From NCBI GenBank assembly GCA_025351875.1, contig JANXVA010000534.1, positions 1-41,972 on the forward strand: a stretch of DNA of 41,972 bases, read 5' to 3'. The DNA comes from Myxococcales bacterium (GTDB taxonomy: Bacteria > Myxococcota_A > Polyangia > Polyangiales > Polyangiaceae). A model generated the notes under the pieces. The model searched no databases. It was not told where the DNA came from and worked only from the letters and a program-made list of their open reading frames with translations. Each line of letters begins with the position of its first letter. Within the stretch, counting starts at the first letter, position 1. Made by a program: the position numbers and the translations under genes. Below, piece after piece: positions 30,808 to 39,506 of this stretch.

Positions 30808-31026
30808 TCAGAGGCCGCGCCGCACCGCGAGCCACAGCCCAGCGCTCAGCACCACCGCGATGCCGAGCATGAGCGGGATGTTCGTCACGAGGTACGGGTA
30901 GACCATCATGATCAGCCCGACGACCATGTGCGGCGCACGCGACTGGCGCTTGCCGTAGAAGAAGAGCACGAACCCTACCGAGCTCGGCACGATCGAGGCG
31001 AGCAGCGAGTTCACGTCGAAGTCCAC
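30808..31026 (-). CDS. Small three-helix membrane protein
   Basis: 72 residues from GTG 31026. Three hydrophobic segments (LLASIVPSSVGFVLFFYG, APHMVVGLIMMVYPYLV, PLMLGIAVVLSAGLWLAV) joined by a short basic loop (GKRQSR). A -10 TACGCT lies six bases before the GTG with no Shine-Dalgarno site, which decides this start over longer ATG forms. Resembles small membrane proteins often annotated as amino-acid transport proteins. No transport evidence here. Confidence 0.7.
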   Translation of the reverse strand: MDFDVNSLLASIVPSSVGFVLFFYGKRQSRAPHMVVGLIMMVYPYLVTNIPLMLGIAVVLSAGLWLAVRRGL

Positions 31027-31032
31027 CCGTCG

Positions 31033-31038
31033 AGCGTA
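31033..31038 (-). promoter_or_regulatory. Putative -10 hexamer for the small membrane protein (leaderless)
   Basis: TACGCT on the minus strand ends six bases before GTG 31026. Confidence 0.5.
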
Positions 31039-31124
31039 GCAGCTCCTGCGGAGCCACGCCTCCGCCGGGCCGGTCACGGACCACCGTCCATTAATGCGGG
31101 CGCGACACGGCCGTTCCTTGGTCG

Positions 31125-32282
31125 ATGCGTTTGCGGACGATGCTTCTCGCGATCTCGTGGCTCGCCTCGCCGGGTTTGGCCCGTGCGCAGGCGGTCGCCC
31201 CCGAGCCTCCCGATCCGCCGCTCGCCGTCGAGGCTCCGCCTGTCGCTCCCGCGCCCACGCCTGCGCCCACGGAGGCTCCGGCCGACACGGGTGTGACGCT
31301 GAAGCTGTATGGGGACACGCAGTTCAGCTACCGCAACCGCGGCGCGGTGAAGACGACCTTCGAGGCCGCTCACCTCGACCTCTTCTTCGCGTATGACGTC
31401 GGCCGGGTCGCGTTCTTGTCCGAGGTGTTCCTCGAGGGGCGCGAGACGAACGAGGTCGCCGTCGACGTCGAGCGCCTGCAGATCGCGTACCTCTTCTCCA
31501 ACGCGCTACGCGTCCGCGCGGGTCGCTCGCACACGGCCTTCGGCTACTACAGCGACACCTACCACCACGGAAACCTCTTCGAGCTCACGACCGAGCGGCC
31601 GCTCGGTATCGCGTTCGAGGACGAGGGAGGTCTGCTCCCCGCGCACATCGTCGGCGTCGGTGCGGACGGCACCTTCGAGGGCGGCGCCGCGGGCGCGCTG
31701 CGTTACGACGTCGAGATCGGCAACGGCCGCCTCGCTGACCCGAGCGCCGTGGCCGTGTCGCGGGCTGGCAAGAACGAGAAGATGCTGAACGTCCGCCTCC
31801 GCTGGATCACGCCGATCGACGGCTTCCTGATCGGCGTGAACGGCATGTACGACGTCGTTCCGGCGCGCGCGGACGCGAACCCCGCCCTCGCGCGGAACGA
31901 CGTCGTCCAAGCCATGGTCGGTGCGCACGCGGTGTACACCGAGCACGGTGTCCACATGATCGCGGAGGGCTACCTCCTCCACGACACGCTGTCGGGCGGG
32001 AGCGCCTACGACACGTGGCTCGGCTTCGTCGAGCTCGGCTACCGCTTCGGAGCGTTCACGCCGTATCTCCGGCCGGAGTACATCCTGTTCCCGCGCGCCG
32101 GCGACCCGATCTTCCAGCAAGCCGACGGGCCGTGGGCCGCGACCCGGACTGTGTTCGACGCGCGCGTCGGTGTGAAGTGGGTCGCGCTCCCGCAGCTCGC
32201 GCTCAAGCTCGAGGTCGATCGCGTCGCGCACGACACGGCGCCCCAGGAGTCGGTCAACGTGAAGGCTGCGTTCGGATTCTGA
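31125..32282 (+). CDS. Outer-membrane porin-like beta-barrel protein
   Basis: 385 residues. Signal peptide ending LARA-QA, a Pro/Ala/Thr-rich stretch (24-55), then alternating beta strands (VTLKLYGDTQFSYRNRG, LRVRAGRSHTAFGYYSDTYHH) and a final strand ending in Phe (NVKAAFGF), the usual barrel assembly signal. Style is that of phosphate-selective porins O and P, without a firm match. Two bases or so separate it from the mini-PstS gene and the sensor kinase follows, suggesting a porin, binding protein and sensor unit. Confidence 0.8.
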   Translation: MRLRTMLLAISWLASPGLARAQAVAPEPPDPPLAVEAPPVAPAPTPAPTEAPADTGVTLKLYGDTQFSYRNRGAVKTTFEAAHLDLFFAYDVGRVAFLSEVFLEGRETNEVAVDVERLQIAYLFSNALRVRAGRSHTAFGYYSDTYHHGNLFELTTERPLGIAFEDEGGLLPAHIVGVGADGTFEGGAAGALRYDVEIGNGRLADPSAVAVSRAGKNEKMLNVRLRWITPIDGFLIGVNGMYDVVPARADANPALARNDVVQAMVGAHAVYTEHGVHMIAEGYLLHDTLSGGSAYDTWLGFVELGYRFGAFTPYLRPEYILFPRAGDPIFQQADGPWAATRTVFDARVGVKWVALPQLALKLEVDRVAHDTAPQESVNVKAAFGF

Positions 32283-32283
32283 C

Positions 32284-32718
32284 ATGCCGAAGAGAATCCT
32301 CGCCACCACGCTCGCGCTCTACTTGCTCTCCACGGCGGCTCCGGCGGGCGCGACCGACGACGGCTTCTTCGTCCTCTGTCATGCGTCCAACCCGATCGCC
32401 CAGCTCGCGCCCGCCGATCTCAAGAAGGCGCTCACTGGCGGCACCAGGCAGTGGACGAACGGCGCCGTCGTTCAGGTCGGGCTCCCCTCGAGCGAGACTG
32501 CGGAGCTGCGCTTCGTGGCCGACGCCGTCGGCCTCTCCGCGCAAGAGCTCCTGAGTCGCGTCCAGCAGCAGGTCTTCAAGGGGGAGATGAAGCGACCCAT
32601 CGTCGTCCGCTCCTCCGCCGAGTGCGCTGCCCTCGTGCGAAGCAACGTGGGCGCGTTCTGCGTGGCCGCGAAGGGGACCGCACTGACGCCCGACGTGAAG
32701 CCGATTCCTGTCCGCTGA
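32284..32718 (+). CDS. Small periplasmic binding protein (mini-PstS-like)
   Basis: 144 residues. Signal peptide [23 protein letters not shown]. The mature part follows the PstS-like short pattern: [47 protein letters not shown]. It is about half the length of a normal PstS, with only one lobe-like half evident. It contains three Cys. The start lies one base after the porin stop, and eight bases follow before the sensor kinase start, so all three are one operon. Likely binds an anion or small ligand; the ligand is not shown. Confidence 0.75.
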   Translation: MPKRILATTLALYLLSTAAPAGATDDGFFVLCHASNPIAQLAPADLKKALTGGTRQWTNGAVVQVGLPSSETAELRFVADAVGLSAQELLSRVQQQVFKGEMKRPIVVRSSAECAALVRSNVGAFCVAAKGTALTPDVKPIPVR

Positions 32719-32726
32719 GGTGCCCC

Positions 32727-34691
32727 ATGTGGAAGAGGCTCGGGTTTCAAATTCTCGTCGGGTTCTTCCTGGTCGCGGTCGTTGCTGCCGGCACCACCGG
32801 CTTTCTCATCGACCGCAGTGTGGAGCGAGCGGCTCTCGAACACGCGTACGAGCGGCTCCATAGCGAAGCGACGATGGCCGGCCAAATGACCGCGAGCGCC
32901 TTGTTCGCGCCTCTCGCCAAAGGAGACACCACCCTCGCCGGCCCGGTCCACGACCTCGCCGTCGCGACGCACACGCACCTGTCACTGGTCGCCCCAGAAG
33001 GAGCCATCGTCGCCGACTCCATGCTCGACGCGCCTGCTCCCGGCGCCTCGGCGGCGGACGAGCCCGAGGTCCTGCAGGCGATCGCCAGCGGGCAGGGCGA
33101 AGCGATTCGCGGCGAGGGCTCGGCGCGCCGCTTGTGGGTCGCGCACGCGATCCGTCCTGGAGGCACGCTGCTCGGCGTGGTCCGAGTGTCGACGCCCATG
33201 AGCGCGATCGACGCGCAGGTGCGCGCCGTACGTGCCCGCGTGGCCGCGGGGACGATGTTCGCGCTGGTCGTCGCGACGGTCCTCGCCATCGCGCTCAGCA
33301 TCCGTCTCTCCCGCCCCATCCGTGGCCTGGCCGCCGCGGCGCGGCGGATCGGGGACGGTGAGCTCGGCGTCAGGACGGCCGACCAGCGCGGAGGATCTCT
33401 CGAGGCCGTCGAGATCGTCGATCTCGGCCGCGCGCTCGACGAGATGGCGGGGAACCTCCAGAGGCGCATCGAGGATGCCGACCACGCCAACCGATCGAAG
33501 AGCGATTTCTTGGCCAACATGAGCCACGAGATCCGGACGCCGATGTCGGCGATCCTCGGCTTCGCCGACCTCCTCCTCGACGAGGACCTTTCACGACGCG
33601 ATCGCGACGAGCACATCAAGACCATCCGCCGCAACGGCGAGCACCTCCTCACCATCATCAACGACATCCTCGACCTCTCGAAGATCGAGGCCGGGGGAAT
33701 GTCCGTCGAGCAGGTGAGGTTCTCGCCTCACGCCGTCGTCGTCGACGTGGCGTCACTCATGCGCGTCCGCGCGAAGGAGAAGGGACTCTTCTTCGAGGTG
33801 CGATACCTGACCGGGATCCCGGCGACGATCGAGAGCGATCCGACGCGCCTCCGTCAGATCGTGATGAACCTCGTCGGCAACGCGATCAAGTTCACGAAGA
33901 CGGGCGGCATCCGCCTCCTGGTCCGCTGCGAAGCGGCCTCGAAGCAACTCACCATCGAGGTCGTCGACACGGGGATCGGCCTGACCGACGAGCAACAAGC
34001 GAGGCTGTTCAAGCCGTTCGCGCAGGCGGACTCGTCGACCACGCGGCGCTTCGGTGGCACCGGGCTCGGGCTCGTCATCAGCCGGCGACTGGCGAACATG
34101 CTGGGCGGAGACATCGTGATCGACAGCTCTCCCGGTCGCGGTTCCAGCTTCCGTGCGGTCGTCCTCACGGGCCCGCTGGAGGGCATCGCCATGCTCGACG
34201 ACCTCACGGAGGCGAAGCTGCCGGAGCCGAAGGAGGAGCGGCAGGACGCGACGGTCGAGACCGTGGCAGCGAACGTCTTGCTCGCCGAGGACGGCCTCGA
34301 CAACCAGCTGCTGCTCGCCACGCACCTCCGGCGCGCGGGCATCACCGTGAAGATCGCCGAGAACGGGCGCATTGCCGTCGACGAGGTGCTCCAGGCACGC
34401 GCGGGCTCCCGTCCCTTCGACGTGATCCTCATGAACATGCAGATGCCGGAGCTCGACGGCTACGGCGCGACGGCCGAGCTGCGCGCGCGCGGCTACGCGG
34501 GTCCGATCATCGCCCTCACAGCGCACGCCATGGCCGGTGATCGCGACAAATGCATCGCCGCCGGTTGCACCGACTACCTGACGAAGCCCGTCGCCCGAAG
34601 AGACCTGCTCGCGGCGATCGCGGCGCACACGCATGCGTCGCCGCGCCCTGCGGGGGGTGCTGCTGCGGCCCCCGACCCCAAGGCCGCATGA
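32727..34691 (+). CDS. Hybrid histidine kinase with degenerate receiver
   Basis: 654 residues. N-terminal membrane helix (7-28), periplasmic sensor (29-172), second helix (about 174-192), HAMP (193-250). HisKA has H267 in [10 protein letters not shown]; HATPase_c has N-box [17 protein letters not shown] and FGGTGLGL. The receiver (515-630) keeps E521-D522 and K620 (LTKPV), but the phospho-acceptor in [12 protein letters not shown] is N570 (AAC, 34434-34436) where Asp is expected. Phosphate cannot be held there in the usual way, so the kinase probably signals to a separate regulator, not encoded nearby. Follows the porin and PstS-like genes. Confidence 0.92.
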   Translation: MWKRLGFQILVGFFLVAVVAAGTTGFLIDRSVERAALEHAYERLHSEATMAGQMTASALFAPLAKGDTTLAGPVHDLAVATHTHLSLVAPEGAIVADSMLDAPAPGASAADEPEVLQAIASGQGEAIRGEGSARRLWVAHAIRPGGTLLGVVRVSTPMSAIDAQVRAVRARVAAGTMFALVVATVLAIALSIRLSRPIRGLAAAARRIGDGELGVRTADQRGGSLEAVEIVDLGRALDEMAGNLQRRIEDADHANRSKSDFLANMSHEIRTPMSAILGFADLLLDEDLSRRDRDEHIKTIRRNGEHLLTIINDILDLSKIEAGGMSVEQVRFSPHAVVVDVASLMRVRAKEKGLFFEVRYLTGIPATIESDPTRLRQIVMNLVGNAIKFTKTGGIRLLVRCEAASKQLTIEVVDTGIGLTDEQQARLFKPFAQADSSTTRRFGGTGLGLVISRRLANMLGGDIVIDSSPGRGSSFRAVVLTGPLEGIAMLDDLTEAKLPEPKEERQDATVETVAANVLLAEDGLDNQLLLATHLRRAGITVKIAENGRIAVDEVLQARAGSRPFDVILMNMQMPELDGYGATAELRARGYAGPIIALTAHAMAGDRDKCIAAGCTDYLTKPVARRDLLAAIAAHTHASPRPAGGAAAAPDPKAA

Positions 34692-34723
34692 ACATGCGAT
34701 CGCGCCGCCCCGGCAGACCCCCG

Positions 34724-34729
34724 TAGCCT
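34724..34729 (+). promoter_or_regulatory. Putative -10 hexamer for the ZU5-like lipoprotein
   Basis: TAGCCT lies 27 bases before ATG 34757, with Shine-Dalgarno GGGAGG (34744-34749) seven bases before the ATG. Confidence 0.45.
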
Positions 34730-34756
34730 TCGAGGTTGACCCTGGGAGGGGTTTCC

Positions 34757-35851
34757 ATGATCAGAGCTCGCTTTGCTACGGCGTTGGTCCTTCTCGCTCT
34801 CGGCGCTACCGGCGTCGTCGTCGTCGCGTGTTCGTCCGATGACACCGCGCCGGCAAAAGGGACGACCACGCCCTCCGGCACCACCACAGTTCACGTCTCG
34901 GCAGCAGCCGGCGGCACCGTCGCCGATCCGAGCGGCAAGACGAGCCTCGTCATCCCGCCCGGCGCCCTCGAGAAGGACACCGACATCACGCTCTCCCTGA
35001 CGCCGGCCGCGAACGGCGCGCTCGTCGACGTGTCGGAGTTCGGGCCCGACGGCCTCAAGTTCCTGAAGCCCGTCGCCCTCACGATCAAGGCCGACGCGGT
35101 GCTCGCCACCGCCAACAAGACGCTCGCGCTCGCCGTCCTCGAAGGCGCGGCGTTCAAGGCCGTCGACGGGTCGACCTACGCGAACGGCGCAGCCACCGCG
35201 TCGATCACACACTTCAGCAAGTACTCGGTCATCCTCGTCGACGGACAGGTCGTCCTCGTCCCGCCGAAGGACTGCAGCGACGCGCTCGCGAACTTCAAGG
35301 CGTGCGGCGGCGACCCCAAGGGCACCTGGACGATCAAGGACCTCTGCATCCCCGGCCAGTCGCTCGGCGCCGATCCGTTCAACGGCAAGTGCCCCCAGTT
35401 CAGCGCCGTGGGCGATTTCACGGTCAGCAACGTGATCACGATCGACGCGACGAATCTCACCACGTCGGACGGTAACGTCACGACGACGTCGACGCTGAAC
35501 ATCCCGCTGAGCTGCGCGAACACCGATGGCGACGGCGGCGTGCAGAACCCTGCGCCGTACCCGGACTGCGCCTCCTTCCAGACGCAGCTCAACAAGAACA
35601 ACGTGGGCAAGCCTCAGTACGCGTGCACCGACAAGGGCGCGGGCATCTGCGCATGCACCGTCGTCGAGACGAAGCCCAATCCCGGCAACACGAAGACGTA
35701 CACCGTCTCCGGGAGCACCATCACCACCACCGATTCGACCGGCAAGATGGACTCGCCCGCCGAGTTCTGCCGCAACGGTAACCTCCTCACGGTCGCGGGC
35801 CGGAACGCCGACGGCGGCGTCGCGCTCCTCTACTCGCTCGAGCAGAAGTAG
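34757..35851 (+). CDS. Lipoprotein with ZU5-like domain
   Basis: 364 residues from ATG 34757. Lipobox VVVAC-SS, Thr/Pro-rich spacer, then a region (about 42-165) with AAGGTVADPSGKTSLVIPPGALEKDTDITLS, the ZU5-like core, and GLKFLKPVALTIKAD. Afterwards a Cys-rich part (CSDALANFKACGG, CIPGQ, CPQF, CANTDGDGG, CACTV, FCRNG). Probably a surface lipoprotein; binding partner unknown. Upstream in-frame start at 34736 is rejected because the Shine-Dalgarno site and signal peptide fit 34757. Confidence 0.78.
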   Translation: MIRARFATALVLLALGATGVVVVACSSDDTAPAKGTTTPSGTTTVHVSAAAGGTVADPSGKTSLVIPPGALEKDTDITLSLTPAANGALVDVSEFGPDGLKFLKPVALTIKADAVLATANKTLALAVLEGAAFKAVDGSTYANGAATASITHFSKYSVILVDGQVVLVPPKDCSDALANFKACGGDPKGTWTIKDLCIPGQSLGADPFNGKCPQFSAVGDFTVSNVITIDATNLTTSDGNVTTTSTLNIPLSCANTDGDGGVQNPAPYPDCASFQTQLNKNNVGKPQYACTDKGAGICACTVVETKPNPGNTKTYTVSGSTITTTDSTGKMDSPAEFCRNGNLLTVAGRNADGGVALLYSLEQK

Positions 35852-36076
35852 CCAGCGCGGGGCAGCGCCGTTCCACGTGAAGGAGACGGCGTTGCTCACC
35901 AGCGTGCACGGGACCGTCTTGCGGACTCGCGCGAGGAGTCGTTCGCCGGGCTTGGGCTCCGCGATTCCAGCCGCCGGATGGCGATTGCACGACCTCTTCC
36001 TTGGCGAAGGGGCTCCCGCGTACATGGGCGACTCCCCGCGTGAGAAACGAGCGTGACGCGGCGCGTCTCGTTGTCC

Positions 36077-36082
36077 TAGTAT
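36077..36082 (+). promoter_or_regulatory. Putative -10 hexamer for gltA, followed by strong Shine-Dalgarno
   Basis: TAGTAT at 36077-36082, and GAGGAGG at 36094-36100 seven bases before GTG 36108. Unlike many genes here this one has both a leader and a strong ribosome site. Confidence 0.55.
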
Positions 36083-36107
36083 CCCCGGTCGCCGAGGAGG
36101 CCCGCCC

Positions 36108-37403
36108 GTGACCGACAAGGTTGAAATCAAGCTCAACGACACTACTTTCGAAGCCCCTGTCGTGGTGGGGACGGAGAACGAGCGCGCGATCGACATCGCG
36201 AACCTGCGCGCCAAGACGGGGCTCGTGACGATCGACCCGGCGTTCATGAACACGGCGTCGACCAAGAGCGCGATCACCTTCCTCGACGGCGAGAAGGGCA
36301 TCCTCCGCTACCGCGGCTACCCGATCGAGGTGATCGCGGAGAAGTCGCGCTTCGTCGAGACGTCGCACCTCCTCATCTACGGGGAGCTCCCGACGAAGAC
36401 CGAGCTCGATCGGTTCTCGAACAACCTCACGCGTCACTCCTTGATCCACGAGGACATGAAGCACTTCTTCGACGGCTTCCCGTCGACGGCCCACCCGATG
36501 GCCGTCCTGTCCTCGATGGTCTGCTCTCTCTCCACGTACTACCCGGAAGAGCACGACATCAACGACAAGGAGAAGATGGACATCACGATCGCGCGCCTCA
36601 TCTCGAAGGTGCGCACGATCGCGGCCTACGCGTACAAGCGATCGATCGGCCAGCCGTTCATCTACCCGCGCAACGATCTGAAGTACGCGGCGAACTTCCT
36701 CCACATGATGTTCGCGGTTCCGTCGGAGCCGTACGAGGTCGACCCCGAGGTCGAGAACGCGATGAACCTGCTGTTTATCCTGCACGCCGATCACGAGCAG
36801 AACTGCTCGACGTCGACGGTGCGTCTCGTCGGCAGCTCGCGCGCGAACCTGTTCGCGTCGATCGCCGCCGGAATCCTGGCGCTCTGGGGCCCGCTGCACG
36901 GCGGCGCCAACCAAGAAGTCATCGAGATGCTCGAGCAGATCAAGGCCGACGGCGGCGACGTGCAGAAGTACGTAGAGCTCGCCAAGGACAAGAACTCGAA
37001 CTTCCGCCTCATGGGCTTCGGCCACCGCGTCTACAAGAACTTCGACCCGCGCGCGAAGATCATCAAGGCGACGGCGGACAAGGTCCTCGCCAAGCTCGGG
37101 ATCAAGGATCCGCTCCTCGACATCGCGAAGGAGCTCGAGGAGGCAGCGCTCAAGGACAGCTACTTCGTCGAGCGGAAGCTGTACCCGAACGTCGACTTCT
37201 ACTCGGGCATCATCTACCGCGCGCTCGGGTTCCCCACGAGCATGTTCACGGTGCTCTTCGCCATCGGTCGCCTTCCGGGCTGGATCGCCCACTGGAAGGA
37301 GATGATGGAGGACACCACCACGAAGATCGGGCGCCCGCGCCAGATCTACACGGGCGCCACCGCGCGCGAATACGTCCCGATCGACAAGCGCCCCGCGAAG
37401 TAA
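36108..37403 (+). CDS. gltA: Citrate synthase
   Basis: 431 residues from GTG 36108 with Shine-Dalgarno GAGGAGG. Closely similar in pattern to the E. coli hexameric enzyme. Active site H264 (GPLHGGANQ), H306 (GFGHRVYK) and D363 (NVDFYSG). It joins acetyl-CoA and oxaloacetate to make citrate. At the position of the reactive Cys206 of the E. coli enzyme this one has Ser206 ([10 protein letters not shown]), so NADH inhibition through that site may differ. Single gene, followed by a terminator-like hairpin at 37430-37459. Confidence 0.96.
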   Translation: MTDKVEIKLNDTTFEAPVVVGTENERAIDIANLRAKTGLVTIDPAFMNTASTKSAITFLDGEKGILRYRGYPIEVIAEKSRFVETSHLLIYGELPTKTELDRFSNNLTRHSLIHEDMKHFFDGFPSTAHPMAVLSSMVCSLSTYYPEEHDINDKEKMDITIARLISKVRTIAAYAYKRSIGQPFIYPRNDLKYAANFLHMMFAVPSEPYEVDPEVENAMNLLFILHADHEQNCSTSTVRLVGSSRANLFASIAAGILALWGPLHGGANQEVIEMLEQIKADGGDVQKYVELAKDKNSNFRLMGFGHRVYKNFDPRAKIIKATADKVLAKLGIKDPLLDIAKELEEAALKDSYFVERKLYPNVDFYSGIIYRALGFPTSMFTVLFAIGRLPGWIAHWKEMMEDTTTKIGRPRQIYTGATAREYVPIDKRPAK

Positions 37404-37429
37404 CCGCGGCGGTTCTCCGAGTCTTGCTG

Positions 37430-37459
37430 AAAGGCGCACGCGGTATCGCGGGCGCCTTT
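37430..37459 (+). terminator. Terminator-like hairpin after gltA
   Basis: AAAGGCGC and GCGCCTTT form a perfect eight-pair stem; an inner GCG/CGC pairing closes further around GTAT. The following run is TTTC only (the three T belong to the stem end), so termination is probable but the T-run is short. Confidence 0.6.
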
Positions 37460-37564
37460 CGCGCTGTGGCATTCGCTGAAGTCGCCTCAGCGGTGCAAGG
37501 CCGAGAAACCAGCGTATTCCTGCGTCGACGCGGTCGAGCGATCGACGCGGGATGGCGCCGACGA

Positions 37565-37582
37565 GCAAGCCTGTCTGCTTGC
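37565..37582. repeat. Perfect 6-bp hairpin downstream of gltA
   Basis: GCAAGC and GCTTGC with the loop CTGTCT. Role unknown. Confidence 0.35.
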
Positions 37583-37795
37583 GGGGCAAAGGAGTGTTCC
37601 CGGGCGCAGCGCCGAGCGCCGCGTGGCTCGTGAGCACGCAGACGACGACCGTGTCGATCCGGCTCGCGGTTGGCCTCCTCGCTCGATCGCACGGCTCCAT
37701 GCCTCGGTCGCGTCATCCGCCGGCCGCTGGCAGGGAGATCGCCGTCTTCATTCGAGGGAGTATTACCGGTACGTGAGAGGCGCTCGTGGGTCGCG

Positions 37796-38746
37796 TCAGA
37801 TCGGGCCGAACAGCGGCGAGAGCTTGCTCGCGATCCATTCGCCGGCCAAGAGCAGCTCGAGGCAGCCGAGGATCAGAAAGGGACCGAAGGGCATGCGCAT
37901 GCCGCCGTGCGCCTCTGCGAGCGGGTCGCCGGCGAGCGCCTCGATCGCCTCCTGGTCGCCCGCAGCGGCCTCCCGTTTCATCTCTTCGATGTCCTCCTTC
38001 ACCGCCTGAGGGAGGCCGAGCTCGATGCCGAGCAGCTTCATCACGAGCGCGAAGAGCGAGCCCTGCACCGCGCCCGCGAAGAGCACGAACACCGCGCCCG
38101 GCCAGCCGAACCAGGCGCCCGCGAGGGCCATCAGCTTCGCGTCACCGAGGCCCATGCCCGTCCTCCCGAGCACGCGCTTGTAGAGGAAGTTGAAGGGAAG
38201 CCAGATGCCCACGAAGCCGGTCACCGCGCCGATGAACGACTGCGTGAGCGGCAGGCCGCGCAGCGTCGCCGTGGCGAGCCCGAGGACGATCCCGCCGAAC
38301 GTGATCGAGTCGGGCAGGAACATGTGCTCGGCATCGATGAACGCGGCGGCGACGAGGCCCATGCACACCGCGAAGTCCGCGCCGTAGATCGCGAGCGCTC
38401 GTAGCGCAGGCGTCTGATCGGGCATCTTGAGGATGATTGCCTCGAGGATCGCGAGCGACAAGAGACCCCCGAGCAGCTCGACGAGCGGGTAGCGCGGGCT
38501 CATCTTCACGCCGCAGCAGCGCGCTCGCCCACGGAGGAGCAGGTAGCCGAAGACGGGCACGTTGTCGTAGCCCGCGATCGGCTTGCCGCACCCGGGGCAA
38601 TGCGACGCAGGCCTCACGACGCTCATCTCGCGCGGGAGGCGATAGATGACGACGTTGAGAAAGCTGCCCCAGATGAGGCCGAAGAACAGGACGAACCCGC
38701 GCAGAATCCACAGCGGAAACCACGACAGTGCCTCGGCCAACGTCAT
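37796..38746 (-). CDS. pilD: Prepilin peptidase / N-methyltransferase (type IV leader peptidase)
   Basis: 316 residues from ATG 38746. First helix WILRGFVLFFGLIWGSFLNVVIYRLPRE is the usual start. Zinc-binding Cys: CPGC (first pair) and then RARCCGVKMSPRYPLVE where CxxC is expected; here the second pair is adjacent CC, so zinc binding may differ. Two aspartate catalytic motifs: AAFIDAEHMFLPD and GMGLGDAKLMA. Six to eight further hydrophobic helices. It cuts and methylates prepilins, for twitching or type II secretion. C-terminal extension of about 50 residues is unusual (EDIEEMKREAAAGDQEAIEALAGDP). Confidence 0.9.
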   Translation of the reverse strand: MTLAEALSWFPLWILRGFVLFFGLIWGSFLNVVIYRLPREMSVVRPASHCPGCGKPIAGYDNVPVFGYLLLRGRARCCGVKMSPRYPLVELLGGLLSLAILEAIILKMPDQTPALRALAIYGADFAVCMGLVAAAFIDAEHMFLPDSITFGGIVLGLATATLRGLPLTQSFIGAVTGFVGIWLPFNFLYKRVLGRTGMGLGDAKLMALAGAWFGWPGAVFVLFAGAVQGSLFALVMKLLGIELGLPQAVKEDIEEMKREAAAGDQEAIEALAGDPLAEAHGGMRMPFGPFLILGCLELLLAGEWIASKLSPLFGPI

Positions 38747-38756
38747 CTCGGGCGCG

Positions 38757-38762
38757 AGCGTA
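38757..38762 (-). promoter_or_regulatory. Putative -10 hexamer for pilD
   Basis: TACGCT on the minus strand, ten bases before ATG 38746; a -35-like TTCGAC (38780-38785) is 17 bases upstream. The divergent yciO hexamer is 42 bases away. Confidence 0.5.
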
Positions 38763-38803
38763 ACATTCGCGCTCGACGGGTCGAAAAATCGCTTCGGTCC
38801 TGG

Positions 38804-38809
38804 TAGGTT
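38804..38809 (+). promoter_or_regulatory. Putative -10 hexamer for the YciO/Sua5 gene (leaderless)
   Basis: TAGGTT ends nine bases before ATG 38819, with no Shine-Dalgarno site. Confidence 0.5.
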
Positions 38810-38818
38810 GCCGCCGTC

Positions 38819-39490
38819 ATGCTTCTCGAGATCAGCCCCGACCATCCGGAGCCCCGGAAGGTCCGCCGTGCCGTCGACGCTCTGCTTGCAGGGGAGGTCG
38901 TCGGCTATCCGACCGACACGGTCTACGGGCTGGGCTGCGATATCTCGAACAAGAAGGCGATCGACAGGCTCTACCAGATCAAGCCGATGGACCGCTCGCA
39001 CCCGCTTGCGTTCATCTGCCCCGATCTCTCGGAGATTGCTCGCTACGCCGCCGTCGACAACCAGATCTACCGCGTCCTCCGGCGTTTTCTTCCGGGCCCC
39101 TACTGCTTCATCCTCGAAGCGACGAAGGAGGTCCCGCGCATCCTCCAGACGAAGCGGAAGACCATCGGCATCCGCGTTCCGAACCATGCGGTCATCACCG
39201 CCGTGGTGCGTGAGCTCGGCCGTCCGGTGATCTCGACCACGGCGCAGCGGCCCGGGAACGATCCGCACGTCGACGCGTCCGAGATCGACGAGGACTTCAA
39301 GGGGCTCGGCCTGGTGATCGACTCCGGCGCCGGCGGGCTCGTTCCGACCACCGTCGTCGACCTCACCGTGTCGCCGCCCGAGATCATTCGCGAGGGCCTC
39401 GGGCCCGTGGATGACTTCGTCGAGGAAGCGCCGCGCTCGCTCCGCTCGATTCGCGACGCGTTGAAAGAGCTCAAGAAAGAGATGCGCTGA
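38819..39490 (+). CDS. YciO/TsaC/Sua5-family protein (threonylcarbamoyl-AMP synthase type)
   Basis: 223 residues. N-terminal VDALLAGEVVGYPTDTVYGLGCDISNKKAIDRLYQIK carries the substrate-binding pattern of the family, then KPMDRSHPLAFI and RRFLPGPYCFILEATKEVPRIL, and the RKTIGIRVPNHAV segment. The enzyme would make threonylcarbamoyl-AMP from Thr, bicarbonate and ATP for the tRNA t6A modification, or be a YciO-type relative of uncertain activity. Length matches YciO and TsaC, not the longer Sua5. Convergent with thiD, 16 bases apart. Confidence 0.88.
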   Translation: MLLEISPDHPEPRKVRRAVDALLAGEVVGYPTDTVYGLGCDISNKKAIDRLYQIKPMDRSHPLAFICPDLSEIARYAAVDNQIYRVLRRFLPGPYCFILEATKEVPRILQTKRKTIGIRVPNHAVITAVVRELGRPVISTTAQRPGNDPHVDASEIDEDFKGLGLVIDSGAGGLVPTTVVDLTVSPPEIIREGLGPVDDFVEEAPRSLRSIRDALKELKKEMR

Positions 39491-39506
39491 GCGCCTGAGC
39501 GCCCCC

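Larger units (their letters stand above)
37404..37795. other. Intergenic region after gltA; no gene supported
   Basis: 392 bases. It begins with the terminator-like hairpin at 37430-37459 and holds a second perfect hairpin, GCAAGC-CTGTCT-GCTTGC (37565-37582). Open frames up to about 70 codons lack a ribosome site and family resemblance, so I do not call a gene. Confidence 0.55.

Noticed and set aside
35852..36107. A gene between the ZU5-like lipoprotein and gltA
   Set aside because: Frames here run in from neighbouring shadow frames and lack their own start signals; only the gltA promoter is supported.
35787..37700. A 637-codon minus-strand open frame over gltA
   Set aside because: Antisense to citrate synthase, Arg/Glu-rich and without family pattern.
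37424..37776. Small genes in the gltA downstream gap
   Set aside because: Frames of 60-75 codons without ribosome sites, promoter or family pattern.
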